Positions 34,583 to 42,735 of a stretch of 64,000 bases of DNA are shown one piece after another. Source of the DNA: Alistipes sp. (GTDB taxonomy: Bacteria > Bacteroidota > Bacteroidia > Bacteroidales > Rikenellaceae). Each line of letters starts with the position of its first letter. The first letter of the stretch is position 1. The stretch is taken from the NCBI GenBank assembly GCA_020026335.1, contig JAHHQO010000009.1, positions 1 through 64,000 of the forward strand, written 5' to 3'. The translations under genes and the position numbers were made by a program. The notes beneath the pieces are model-generated. The model was not told the DNA's origin. It worked only from the letters and a program-made list of their open reading frames with translations, and made no database searches.

Positions 34583-36907
34583 CTATTCTGTAAATTTTTT
34601 AAGATTGTATTTTTTTACTCTTTTTTTTATTGAAGGTTTACCTCCATCTGTTATCGAGGCAATTAAATCAAGAACAGGTGTTCCGTTAATCATCCCCTCT
34701 AATGGAGCAGAACGAACAACAATCTTTCCTTGACTATTTTCGCAATAAATTATTTGTTGAGCGTCTCCCATCATTGGAATTGTTGCATTATGAGAGACCA
34801 ATATGATCTGCTTATTCCTCTTTACTCTTTTTATAGCCTCTACAAGACCGTCATTAATATACTTTGTGGCCAGATTATCTTCTGGCTGATCAATGATAAT
34901 AGGAGCAATATCTTTATCGTAACCCAAAATTAAATCCAAAAGGACAGAAGTTTTCCAACCTGCACTGAGGCTTTCAAAATCTTTACCATCTTTTGTCGTT
35001 ATCTTATAGACTGTTTTATTCATTGCGACAAACTCATTATATACCCTATTAATAAAGTCTTTGTAATCTTGCACTTTAGGCTTTTGTTTACTAAAGTTTG
35101 ATTCATACAAACATTGTGGACGAATATCATCAAAGCGAATGATTCTCTTTCCTGATTTCAGCATATAGTTAAACACTTTTAAAACAACATCTTTATCCAT
35201 CTTAAACTGATTGCTAATGTATAGGTGATGCCCAGATGACACTATTTCCTTTGTTTCTATCTCATCATGATAGGCAGCTATAGAATTAAGATGCTTCATA
35301 AATTTTCGATTTAAATAGACATATTGTTTTGCATACTCTAATAAATTGTTAAATTCCTGAGTCTTTGTTTGATCTTCCTGACTTTCTGTCCTTAACTGCA
35401 TAGCATAATTATCTGAAGCATCTTTTATTTCTTTATATACCATAGCCTCCATTTCACTATAACGATAAACCTTCTGCAGCATAGTAATAAGTTCTTCTAT
35501 CGTTATATTCTGCTCTTTTACAAATGGATTTCGACTCAACACCTCTTTTATTTCGAGCAAAGCCGTGATGTGTGCATCTTTTTTGTCTTTGCCATATCTG
35601 ATTATATCACGGTTTTCTTCTTGAGGTACAAACCCTGTAATAATGTTTTGTTTAACGGCTTTAAAAACCAATAAACGTCCAATTTGAGATGTAGCATTTA
35701 ATTTATCTTCGATAGATTTAATATCTTCAACAGTTTGAATTAATTGTGTAATATCACTTTTTAATTTAGCCAAACTCGCATTTACTCTATTAACGACCTC
35801 TTTATTATCCGGAAATAAACTTCGGATAATATCAATATCTTCAATATTATGTCCTTCATCATCTCCTACCACTTTCATAATATAATTTTGTCCGAGATAA
35901 TGAGGATGTATTCCCGATGGATTAACAACATTTAAATTCTCAACACCAAAACCATTATAATGAGAATCCTCAAAACTAGTATGAGACAATTTACGCCAAA
36001 CCGAATCAACTAATAGAGTTTTACCGCTCGAAGAGCCTCCAATAACAACATTTAACCCAGAACAAAATTTTACATCTATATCAAGTTTATCATTGGAATA
36101 TTTTACACAATCAATATTCTCAGACCAAGATTCAGGTTTCTGTATACAATATACCAAACGCGATTTCTCTGATAATGAAAGACGGAAACCTTCAAATGTC
36201 GGCTGAGAAAACATCCAAGTTGGAATAAGAGATTCTGCATCTTTCGATTTTGCGTTTGGATAGCAACTAGGCACATAATTATCGGAACAAGTAACAAGAT
36301 TCACAAACCCACTAATTCCAAGACGTTTAAAATAGTTATCAGTTTCTTCACGACCACTATCGCTTCTTGCAGTAAAACCATCAAATTGATTATAATAAAC
36401 GCTACGCTCCATCATTGTGTCGAACTTCTTCCCTGTTGGTATAGCTTTATCGAATGTTGCATGCGACTGCCCACCATGAGGGAGAAGAACAAAATCGTAT
36501 GAATCAAACTCATTGATTATTTTGTCTAGAGTGGGAATGTTTTTGTCTTTCTTTTCAACAGTCTTTCGTATATATAGACTATTAAGAATATTATTTATTT
36601 CATCTATTTTTTGTTCAGAGATGTCATCCTTGAAAAATATATGGCAATGATAAGCTTCTGTATCTATCGAATAATGGACATGTAGTTCCACACCAAGCAA
36701 TAAATGTATATCCGTCCCACACTTCGCTATAGCATCAAGATATGCTTTCCTATTTATTGTATTGTGATCTGTAAGAGAAATAAGTGCATGTTGTCCCTGT
36801 GCATGTTCCCTTACTTTTGAAAACAATGTATCTATATCATAATTCTGATTTAGACTATCAGGATTCTCAGATGTATGAATATGTACATCTAAATAAACTG
36901 GCTCCAT
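34583..36907 (-). CDS. PHP phosphoesterase - SMC-like ATPase fusion (TrlF-like)
   Basis: 774 aa. N-terminal PHP domain: metal motifs HIHTS (9-13), SLTDHNT (about 44), GVELHVH (about 72), LPHGGQSH (about 142) and CSDNY (about 210). The ABC/SMC-type ATPase follows: Walker A GGSSSGKT (about 290), a coiled-coil insert (about 370-520), signature-like SLSAGWKTS (about 665), Walker B PIIIDQPEDN (about 685) and H-loop LVSHN (about 715). The layout matches PHP-AAA (TrlF-like) proteins found in defence and RNA-repair contexts. Likely a nucleotide- or nucleic-acid-cleaving enzyme gated by ATP; substrate unknown. Sole large gene of island A, with a coupled 76-aa partner. Confidence 0.82.
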   Translation of the reverse strand: MEPVYLDVHIHTSENPDSLNQNYDIDTLFSKVREHAQGQHALISLTDHNTINRKAYLDAIAKCGTDIHLLLGVELHVHYSIDTEAYHCHIFFKDDISEQKIDEINNILNSLYIRKTVEKKDKNIPTLDKIINEFDSYDFVLLPHGGQSHATFDKAIPTGKKFDTMMERSVYYNQFDGFTARSDSGREETDNYFKRLGISGFVNLVTCSDNYVPSCYPNAKSKDAESLIPTWMFSQPTFEGFRLSLSEKSRLVYCIQKPESWSENIDCVKYSNDKLDIDVKFCSGLNVVIGGSSSGKTLLVDSVWRKLSHTSFEDSHYNGFGVENLNVVNPSGIHPHYLGQNYIMKVVGDDEGHNIEDIDIIRSLFPDNKEVVNRVNASLAKLKSDITQLIQTVEDIKSIEDKLNATSQIGRLLVFKAVKQNIITGFVPQEENRDIIRYGKDKKDAHITALLEIKEVLSRNPFVKEQNITIEELITMLQKVYRYSEMEAMVYKEIKDASDNYAMQLRTESQEDQTKTQEFNNLLEYAKQYVYLNRKFMKHLNSIAAYHDEIETKEIVSSGHHLYISNQFKMDKDVVLKVFNYMLKSGKRIIRFDDIRPQCLYESNFSKQKPKVQDYKDFINRVYNEFVAMNKTVYKITTKDGKDFESLSAGWKTSVLLDLILGYDKDIAPIIIDQPEDNLATKYINDGLVEAIKRVKRNKQIILVSHNATIPMMGDAQQIIYCENSQGKIVVRSAPLEGMINGTPVLDLIASITDGGKPSIKKRVKKYNLKKFTE

Positions 36908-36936
36908 ATTATTGATTATTTCGTTACTTTTGAGTA

Positions 36937-36944
36937 TAAAGATA
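36937..36944 (-). promoter_or_regulatory. Candidate promoter of the PHP-ATPase gene
   Basis: TATCTTTA on the minus strand, one mismatch from TAnnTTTG, 30 bp upstream of the start. Confidence 0.4.
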
Positions 36945-37029
36945 GTGAAATAAGCCTATTTACGAATATAATTCACTATATATTGCGTAATATAATTGCA
37001 TCTAAAAATAAAATTAAATAGAATAAAGG

Positions 37030-37212
37030 TAGTTTTGTCGGAGAAAGGTATTTAACAGACTTGATTAGCGAAAAGACTGGATAAGAGTTTCAGTATGGTC
37101 AATGCGTATGCTTACAACAGGAACTAGCCTAACTTGAAGACTTTACAGCAAATTGCAGAAATTCTTTAGGTTGACCTGAAAGATTTGATAACAGATAAAA
37201 CGAACGATAGAA
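37030..37212 (+). pseudogene. XRE-family helix-turn-helix relic
   Basis: The end of an XRE-type domain is readable: LKTLQQIAEIL, then an in-frame TAG, then VDLKDLITDK. Frameshifted debris of the recognition helix (SEKTG, MVN-like) lies just upstream. It sits directly ahead of a DUF1016 relic; XRE + DUF1016 pairs are common in Bacteroidales. Confidence 0.5.
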
Positions 37213-37215
37213 GTA

Positions 37216-37770
37216 ATGGTGATGGATAAAATGAAGTACGTAAATAATTCTTTTGTCGCTGATATCGCTGGACGCATTGAACGATTAATCACCAATGCAC
37301 GAACCAATGTTGTGCGAGCAGTCAACTTCACCGAAGTCATTACTAAATATGAAATAGGACATATCATTGTAAATGTCGTACAAGAAGGTGAAGAACGCGC
37401 AGCATATGGTAAACTGTTATTAAAAGGAGTATCTGAGATATTGACAGAACGATTAGGTAGTGGTTGGTCTGTAGATACTTTGAAGAAATGCTGAACTTTC
37501 TACCTCACCTATTCAAAATCCGCAACATCGTCGCGGAATTTAGCGAAGATATACCCTTTTACACTTTCATGGTCGCATTATCTAGTGCTAATGCGCATTG
37601 GATCTAACGAAGAGCACCGCTTCTATGAGATTGAGTGTCAGAAACAGAATTGGAATGGAAGGAATCTAAAGACAGTGAACCTAAATGACAATATATTGAC
37701 ATGTTATTGTCAACGAACCATGAATAAGAATAAACTCTTTCTCTTGATTCGTGAACCTGTATATTCATGA
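37216..37770 (+). pseudogene. DUF1016 (YhcG-type PD-(D/E)XK nuclease) N-terminal relic
   Basis: Readable in one frame: RIERLITNARTNVVRAVN, TKYEIGHIIVN, LTERLGSGWSVDTLKKC, then TGA at 37492-37494 in place of an Arg codon, then TFYLTYSK and LSWSHYLVLMRI, HRFYEIECQKQNW. The frame ends at 37770, so the C-terminal nuclease half is absent. Family N-terminal domain is clear, the gene is dead. Confidence 0.8.
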
Positions 37771-37973
37771 GCGAACTCTACCAAACTGTTTGCGTCTATT
37801 AGTGAAACACATTTCAACTCAATTCAGAAGGATGAAACATCCTGAGCAAAAACTCTTTTTTATACTATTCCAGAGGATTTTCAAACATGTTGTATTTTGC
37901 ACAAACAAATCCAACATACCCCCTTCTGAAAGCACCAGAGAGGCACATACAAGACTACTTAAAACCACAAAAA

Positions 37974-38014
37974 ATCAGCGGGACAAACAAATAAACGTTG
38001 TCTGTCCCGCTGAT
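37974..38014 (-). terminator. Terminator of the DUF2795 gene
   Basis: Perfect 12-bp stem ATCAGCGGGACA/TGTCCCGCTGAT with a 17-base loop; T-tract on the minus strand (from the A-run at 37967-37974). Confidence 0.75.
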
Positions 38015-38042
38015 ACTTAATAACTTATCCTATTATTAGGCC

Positions 38043-38067
38043 ATTAATATTCTTCTTCATTGAAGAA
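38043..38067. repeat. Attachment-like core R3 (3' end of the DUF2795 gene)
   Basis: The 25 bp encoding FNEEEY and the stop of the DUF2795 gene, present again in R1 (3 differences) and R2 (5 differences). It marks the right end of island A and is the presumed original target site. Confidence 0.6.
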
Positions 38068-38265
38068 GAAATCGTCTTTGGAAGGATAGTCGGGCCAAAT
38101 GTCCTCGATAGATTCGTAGATCTCACCTTCATCCTCAATTTCCTGCAAATTCTCGAGCACTTCGAGAGGTGCACCCGAACGAACAGCATAGTCAATAAGT
38201 TCGTCCTTTGAAGCAGGCCATGGTGCATCTTCAAGTTTCGATGCTAATTCAAGCGTCCAGTACAT
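38044..38265 (-). CDS. DUF2795-like small acidic protein
   Basis: 73 aa, MYWTLELASKLEDAPWPASK start, with SKDELIDYAVRSGAPLEVLENL (about 19-40) matching the DUF2795 helical domain, and a very acidic C terminus ending DDFFFNEEEY. Function unknown; widely conserved in Bacteroidales, so part of the core genome. Its last codons recur at the ends of both islands, suggesting that it is their integration target. Confidence 0.7.
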   Translation of the reverse strand: MYWTLELASKLEDAPWPASKDELIDYAVRSGAPLEVLENLQEIEDEGEIYESIEDIWPDYPSKDDFFFNEEEY

Positions 38266-38344
38266 AGCTGTAATATAGGTTTAAAGTTGTTATTTTCAGT
38301 GTATTAAACTCGGTTGGGAGCTTAAATCACTCCTAAACGGACTG

Positions 38345-38352
38345 CAAAAATA
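38345..38352 (-). promoter_or_regulatory. Promoter -7 box of the DUF2795 gene
   Basis: TATTTTTG on the minus strand, about 80 bp upstream of the start. Confidence 0.5.
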
Positions 38353-38424
38353 AAAAGAATTATTAAATAAACAACTTTATTTCTATAAAAAACGTATTGT
38401 AGAACAATTTTACGGCAATATACA

Positions 38425-38976
38425 TTAAGGTATCCAGAGCGTCTCCTCCACATGATAGTGGGCGGTGAGCTTGCGACTCAACACATAGAGATAGTCCGAA
38501 AGACGATTAATCCACGCCATGGTATTACCGTCCACGGGGTGCTCGTCTTCGATACGAAGGGCGGCACGCTCGGCGCGGCGACATACCGTACGACAGAGGT
38601 TGCAGTACGACACGCGAACATCTCCTCCCGGAATAGTGAACTTGTCGATGGTGGGGAGCTGAGCCTGCATGGCGTCAATCTTCTCCTCCAGCCATTTGAC
38701 CGAAGCCGCATCCATGGGCTGGATTTTCTCCGAACCGCGCTCTCCACATGCCAAAATCGCCTGTACGTTCATCAGTCGCGATGCTATGGTGTTCAACTCC
38801 TCGACACACTCTTTGAGGGTGTCGTCACCGCGCAGATAGTCGGTCAGCAGCGCAATGTGTGCCGACAATTCGTCTACCGTCCCATAGGCTTCCACGCGCA
38901 AATCGGTCTTGAAAACACGTTCGCCACCGATGAGCGAGGTCATGCCTTTATCGCCTCCCTTGGTGTAGATTTTCAT
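38425..38976 (-). CDS. Cob(I)alamin adenosyltransferase, PduO type
   Basis: 183 aa, five-helix trimeric ATR that transfers adenosyl from ATP to cob(I)alamin. N-terminal ATP loop YTKGGDKGMTSL (3-14), VEAYGTVDEL (near 28), FTIPGG (near 112) and the signature CRRAERAAL (near 131). It serves adenosylcobalamin-dependent enzymes such as methylmalonyl-CoA mutase in propionate formation (inference). It begins within the last 4 bases of the upstream gene (ATGA overlap). Confidence 0.93.
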   Translation of the reverse strand: MKIYTKGGDKGMTSLIGGERVFKTDLRVEAYGTVDELSAHIALLTDYLRGDDTLKECVEELNTIASRLMNVQAILACGERGSEKIQPMDAASVKWLEEKIDAMQAQLPTIDKFTIPGGDVRVSYCNLCRTVCRRAERAALRIEDEHPVDGNTMAWINRLSDYLYVLSRKLTAHYHVEETLWIP

Positions 38977-39485
38977 ATCTTGAAATGTTGTTTGGGCAGA
39001 TGATTGTTAAATATCAACAAGTATCCTCTGTTATCCACCGTCGTGCAGGTGTGCTCGCAGACAATCTGTCTGCACATCTGCTCGCGCTCGTTGTCCTGTG
39101 CCGGGTCCATGATGACCAGCGTCTTCTTCTCGTTGCGCGCCAGATTCACCTTTTCGAGGGTCTCCGCCGTGGAGAGTCGTCGGGTCAGCACACACATCTC
39201 GGCATTGCAGTCGTCGATGTCGAAGGTGGTGTAGCCGTTGTGGAGTGCCAGATTTTGCAGCTGTATGGCTCTTTTCTGATGCACACCGCTTCGCAATAAC
39301 TCCTCATAGAGACGGTGTTCGCCTTCCATGAGGGTCGAACGCATGAATACCTCCCTGACTATGGCATAGACAAAGGGGGAGTGTACGCCGTGCCCTCTGA
39401 AATAGCGGGCTCGCGAGAGTCGGTCACCGAGGTGCGAGACTTTGTTTTTGAGTTCGTCCTTGATATGTATATTCGAAAAATCCAT
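38973..39485 (-). CDS. Bacteroidetes-conserved hypothetical protein (methyltransferase-like N terminus)
   Basis: 170 aa. Carries RARYFRGHGVHSPFVYAIVREVF (split: RARYFRGHGVHSPF near 24-38), a motif at the start of many Bacteroidetes SAM-methyltransferase-like proteins, but no clear SAM glycine loop remains, so catalysis is doubtful. Cytosolic, no signal peptide. Middle gene of three tightly spaced minus-strand genes, coupled to the adenosyltransferase by a 4-bp overlap. Confidence 0.7.
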   Translation of the reverse strand: MDFSNIHIKDELKNKVSHLGDRLSRARYFRGHGVHSPFVYAIVREVFMRSTLMEGEHRLYEELLRSGVHQKRAIQLQNLALHNGYTTFDIDDCNAEMCVLTRRLSTAETLEKVNLARNEKKTLVIMDPAQDNEREQMCRQIVCEHTCTTVDNRGYLLIFNNHLPKQHFKI

Positions 39486-39487
39486 TT

Positions 39488-40774
39488 TTACTTCTTCAAC
39501 AAACCTGCCAAACGTCCGGTCGAGAAGGCAATTTGAAGATTGTATCCGCCGGTGTTGGCATCCAAATCCAATACCTCACCTGCAAAATAGAGACCTTTCA
39601 CCTTGAGAGACTCCATGGTGTAGGGATTCACTTCGTTACAATTGACACCGCCGGCTGTGGTCACGGCATACTCGAAGGGTGCGTAATCCACGATGGGGAA
39701 GGTCAGACCCTTCAGCGTGCGAATCAGTCGGGTGATTTCCGCCTCGGTTAGCTTCGAGATGTAGTTCTTCGAGTGGATGTCCAACTCCTGAGCCAGAGGC
39801 ATGACCAGAGGTTTCGGGACGAGCTTGCGCAGCAACTCGCCGAAGAACTCCGTCGGCTCCATCTCCGCCATTTCGCGGGCGATACGGTCGCGGAGAATCT
39901 CCTCCGTGAGGGCGGGTTTGAGGTCGATGACCAGCTTTACCTTCTTGCCATCAATGAGTGCATCGACAGCATCACGACTCACACGCAGTGCCACGGCACC
40001 TTCGATACCGCGGTTCGAAAAGCCGATTTCACCGAACTCCTCTCTTACCGGCTCATTGTCGATATAGAGGGTGGCGCGGATGTTTCTCAACAGCAGACGC
40101 TCGAGATATTTCATCTGGGGATGTGAGGTCACCAGCGGAGTGAGCGAGGGACGCAGGGGTTCGATGGTGTGGCCCAGGTCGGCGGCAAAGGCATAGCCGT
40201 CACCTGTCGAACCCGTACCGGGGTACGACACACCGCCTGTGGCGAGGATAATCTGCGAGCACTCCTCCTTGCGCACGAATCCGCGCTTGTTGATGTAGTG
40301 GAGTCCGAAGATTTTGTCGCCGAGGGTCATGATGTCCTTTACGCGCGTATTATATAGTATCTTCACGCCGTTCTCCACGCAGTAGTCCAACAGGGCGTTG
40401 GCGATGTCCCACGCCTTGCCGCTCTTGGGGAATACGCGGTCACCGCGCTCGATGTCGAGTTTTACACCGCGACGCTCGAAGAAACGGATGGTCGCCTTGT
40501 TGTTGAACTCGGCAAAGGCCTGCTTGAAAAAGTCGGCATTGGTTCTCACCTGTGATGCAAACTCCTCGGCAGGGCGGGCGTTGGTGACATTGCATCGACC
40601 CTTACCGGTGATGCGCACCTTGCGACCCGATTTCTCCATCTTTTCGAGCAGCAAAACCTTCTTTCCGCTCTGTGCGGCAGTACCGGCCGCCATCATGCCG
40701 GCAGCACCGGCTCCTATCACTATGACATCGTAAGCTACGGGCTCGACGATATCTTTTTCTTCTATTTGTTCCAT
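39488..40774 (-). CDS. FAD-dependent oxidoreductase, HI0933/BaiN (YhiN) family
   Basis: 428 aa. FAD Rossmann motif VIVIGAGAAGMMAA (18-31), ARKVRITGKGRCNVTN-type block (near 50-63, GKGRCNVTN), ILATGGVSYPGTGSTGDGY (near 180) and C-terminal TTAGGVNCNEV (near 370) and YFAGEVLDLDANTGGYNLQ (near 395). Members are flavoproteins of uncertain substrate; BaiN was reported in secondary bile-acid metabolism. First gene of a three-gene operon. The -7 box lies only 8 bp upstream, so the message may be almost leaderless. Confidence 0.9.
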   Translation of the reverse strand: MEQIEEKDIVEPVAYDVIVIGAGAAGMMAAGTAAQSGKKVLLLEKMEKSGRKVRITGKGRCNVTNARPAEEFASQVRTNADFFKQAFAEFNNKATIRFFERRGVKLDIERGDRVFPKSGKAWDIANALLDYCVENGVKILYNTRVKDIMTLGDKIFGLHYINKRGFVRKEECSQIILATGGVSYPGTGSTGDGYAFAADLGHTIEPLRPSLTPLVTSHPQMKYLERLLLRNIRATLYIDNEPVREEFGEIGFSNRGIEGAVALRVSRDAVDALIDGKKVKLVIDLKPALTEEILRDRIAREMAEMEPTEFFGELLRKLVPKPLVMPLAQELDIHSKNYISKLTEAEITRLIRTLKGLTFPIVDYAPFEYAVTTAGGVNCNEVNPYTMESLKVKGLYFAGEVLDLDANTGGYNLQIAFSTGRLAGLLKK

Positions 40775-40781
40775 ATGGGTG

Positions 40782-40789
40782 CAAAGATA
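40782..40789 (-). promoter_or_regulatory. Promoter -7 box of the flavoprotein operon
   Basis: TATCTTTG on the minus strand, ending 8 bp before the ATG; paired divergently with the nusB promoter. Confidence 0.65.
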
Positions 40790-40821
40790 GCTAAATATTT
40801 ATTCTTTATAGAAATTTTTTC

Positions 40822-40829
40822 TATCTTTG
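40822..40829 (+). promoter_or_regulatory. Promoter -7 box of nusB
   Basis: TATCTTTG, a perfect TAnnTTTG match 26 bp before nusB. Confidence 0.7.
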
Positions 40830-40854
40830 CGACCGATAAAACGTTCTAAAAAAT

Positions 40855-41790
40855 ATGTTGAGCAGAAGATTACTTCGTACAAAGGTTATTAAGGCACTTT
40901 TTTCGCACATCAAGTCGGGTGCCGATAACATGATGGCATCGGAAAAGAACCTTATGGCATCGGTAGATAAGGCGTATGACCTCTATTTCCAAATTTTAAT
41001 CCTTCCCGTGGAGATTGTTAACTACGCCGTGCAGCGTCAGGAGCTGGCAAAAGCGAAGATACTGCCCACATTCGAGGATTTGAACCCCAACACAAAATTT
41101 GTAGAAAACTCCGTGATTCGTGTCATTGCCAACAGTGACTCGGTCAACGACTATGTGGCAGCACGCAAGCTGGGCTGGGAGCAGCAGTCGGACTTCATCC
41201 GTGCGCTCTATACCCGTATGTGTGACAGCCAGTATTATAAGGATTACATGGCGCGTCAGGAGCGTTCGTTCGAGGACGACCGTCACCTGCTGGAGGAGTT
41301 CTTCAAGGATATCCAGGACTTCGAGTTGCTGGACGAGGTGCTCGAGGAGATGTCTATCCTTTGGAACGACGATTTGTCGTATGCCGTGATGATGATTCTG
41401 CGCACCCTCTCGTCGCTGCGTCCCTCGCACACCGAGTTGAAGGTGATGTCGAAGTACAAGAGCCAGGAGGACCCCGAGTTTGTGAAGACCCTCTTCGAGA
41501 AGGCACTCGTGTCGTACAACGACAATCAGGAGTATATCGAGAAGTTCACATCGAACTGGGACGTAGAACGTATTGTCTTCATGGATAACCTCATCATCGG
41601 CACCGCTATGGCAGAGTTGATTTCCTTCCCCTCGATTCCCGTGAAGGTAACCCTCGACGAGTGGATTGAGATTTCGAAGTATTATTCGACTCCCGGAAGT
41701 AGCAACTTCATCAACGGCGTGCTCGACAAGATGGTGGATGCTCTGACCAAGGAGGGCCGCATCAAAAAGGCAGGTCGCGGTCTGATTTAA
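40855..41790 (+). CDS. nusB: Transcription antitermination factor NusB (long Bacteroidetes form)
   Basis: 311 aa, about twice the length of E. coli NusB; Bacteroidetes NusB proteins have an N-terminal extension. Start MLSRRLLRTKVIKALFSH; the C-terminal NusB domain (about 200-305) has WDVERIVFMDNLIIGTAMAEL, PVKVTLDEWIEISKYY and NFINGVLDKM. It binds boxA RNA with NusE (S10) in rRNA antitermination. A DUF1573 lipoprotein gene follows after 12 bp. Confidence 0.93.
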   Translation: MLSRRLLRTKVIKALFSHIKSGADNMMASEKNLMASVDKAYDLYFQILILPVEIVNYAVQRQELAKAKILPTFEDLNPNTKFVENSVIRVIANSDSVNDYVAARKLGWEQQSDFIRALYTRMCDSQYYKDYMARQERSFEDDRHLLEEFFKDIQDFELLDEVLEEMSILWNDDLSYAVMMILRTLSSLRPSHTELKVMSKYKSQEDPEFVKTLFEKALVSYNDNQEYIEKFTSNWDVERIVFMDNLIIGTAMAELISFPSIPVKVTLDEWIEISKYYSTPGSSNFINGVLDKMVDALTKEGRIKKAGRGLI

Positions 41791-41802
41791 TTTCGCGTGA
41801 CG

Positions 41803-42225
41803 ATGTGGCGGACAGGTGTGGCAGTGGCATTGGTGTTGCTGTCGGTGGCGTGCGGTGGCGGTAGAAAGACGACCCGCAACGGTGCGCATGGCGGTCGGGT
41901 GATTGCGCTGACGGACTCTGCGCTGATGACGGGTGTGATTGACACCCTGGGTTTTGGCAATATGTCGTCGGGCGAGATGGCTGTCAAGGAGGTGTGGTTG
42001 GAGAACCGCACTTCGCGTCCGTTGGTCATCTCGCAGTTGAAACGCAACTGCGGATGTGTGACGATGGACTACGAGACCCGTCCGTTCCTTCGGGGCGAAC
42101 AACTCAAATTGCAGGTGACCTTCGACTCGCGTGGCGAGTGGGGTTGGCAATTGAAAGTGGCGGATGTCTATTTTGCAGGCTTTGACAAGGCTTTGCGCCT
42201 CTATGTCGATGCAGATATCCGCTAA
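41803..42225 (+). CDS. DUF1573 lipoprotein
   Basis: 140 aa from ATG 41803. Lipoprotein signal MWRTGVAVALVLLSVAC (Cys17 acylated), then a DUF1573 Ig-like domain: VKEVWLENRTSRPLVISQL and CGCVTMDY (about 85-92), YxAGFDKALRLYVDADI end. These proteins are periplasmic or outer-membrane anchored, of unknown role. In the order nusB-DUF1573-yajC, conserved in Bacteroidales. Confidence 0.85.
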   Translation: MWRTGVAVALVLLSVACGGGRKTTRNGAHGGRVIALTDSALMTGVIDTLGFGNMSSGEMAVKEVWLENRTSRPLVISQLKRNCGCVTMDYETRPFLRGEQLKLQVTFDSRGEWGWQLKVADVYFAGFDKALRLYVDADIR

Positions 42226-42250
42226 AGGTTGCAGAATAATTTAAATTTAT

Positions 42251-42258
42251 TATCTTTG
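42251..42258 (+). promoter_or_regulatory. Promoter -7 box of yajC
   Basis: TATCTTTG, 34 bp before the yajC start. Confidence 0.65.
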
Positions 42259-42291
42259 TAACCAAAATTAAATCCTAAAACAAAAAAGACT

Positions 42292-42615
42292 ATGTTTAAT
42301 TTACTTCAAGCAGCAGATAGTGTTCCCGTAAATCCGGGTGAGCCTCAGGCAAACTACAGCTTTTTCATCATGATTGCACTCATGGTTTTGGTTTTGTGGT
42401 TGTTCATCTGGCGACCCGAATCGAAGCGCCGTAAGGAGATGCAGCAGTTCCGCGAGGGATTGAAGAAGGGTGACAAGATTATCACCGCAGGTGGTATCTA
42501 TGGTGTCGTAAAGGAGATTAAGGAGAAGACCCTCCTTATCGAGGTTGACGGCAATATCACTCTCCGTATCGACAAGAACATGGTGGTTGCCGACACTTCT
42601 GACCTTCAGAAATAA
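42292..42615 (+). CDS. yajC: Preprotein translocase accessory subunit YajC
   Basis: 107 aa with one transmembrane helix (about 24-41, FFIMIALMVLVLWLFIW) followed by RPESKRRKEMQQF and a cytosolic KVGDKIITAGGIYGVV-like domain (KKGDKIITAGGIYG, about 58-72). It associates with SecDF in the inner membrane. Confidence 0.95.
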   Translation: MFNLLQAADSVPVNPGEPQANYSFFIMIALMVLVLWLFIWRPESKRRKEMQQFREGLKKGDKIITAGGIYGVVKEIKEKTLLIEVDGNITLRIDKNMVVADTSDLQK

Positions 42616-42669
42616 AACGCTTTCTGACAGATGGGGCAATATGGCCCTGCACTGTTGAGTGAGATAGAG

Positions 42670-42709
42670 ATAGTTTCTGTATTTTCGTAACACAGAAGCT
42701 ATCTTTTTT
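42670..42709 (+). terminator. Intrinsic terminator of yajC
   Basis: 11-bp stem ATAGTTTCTGT/ACAGAAGCTAT (one T-G wobble), 11-base loop, C then six T. Confidence 0.85.
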
Positions 42710-42735
42710 ATGGTACCTGACACCCATTGCCCGAT

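Larger units (their letters stand above)
36908..38043. other. Region of gene debris at the right end of island A
   Basis: No intact gene. It holds relics of an XRE regulator (about 37030-37212) and of a DUF1016 nuclease (37216-37770), then a terminator hairpin (37974-38014) belonging to the DUF2795 gene. Confidence 0.65.

Noticed and set aside
37890..37906. Third copy of the TTTGCRCAAACAAA motif near R3
   Set aside because: Only about 15 bp match and its order relative to the FNEEEY codons is reversed, so it is not counted as a copy of the end repeat.
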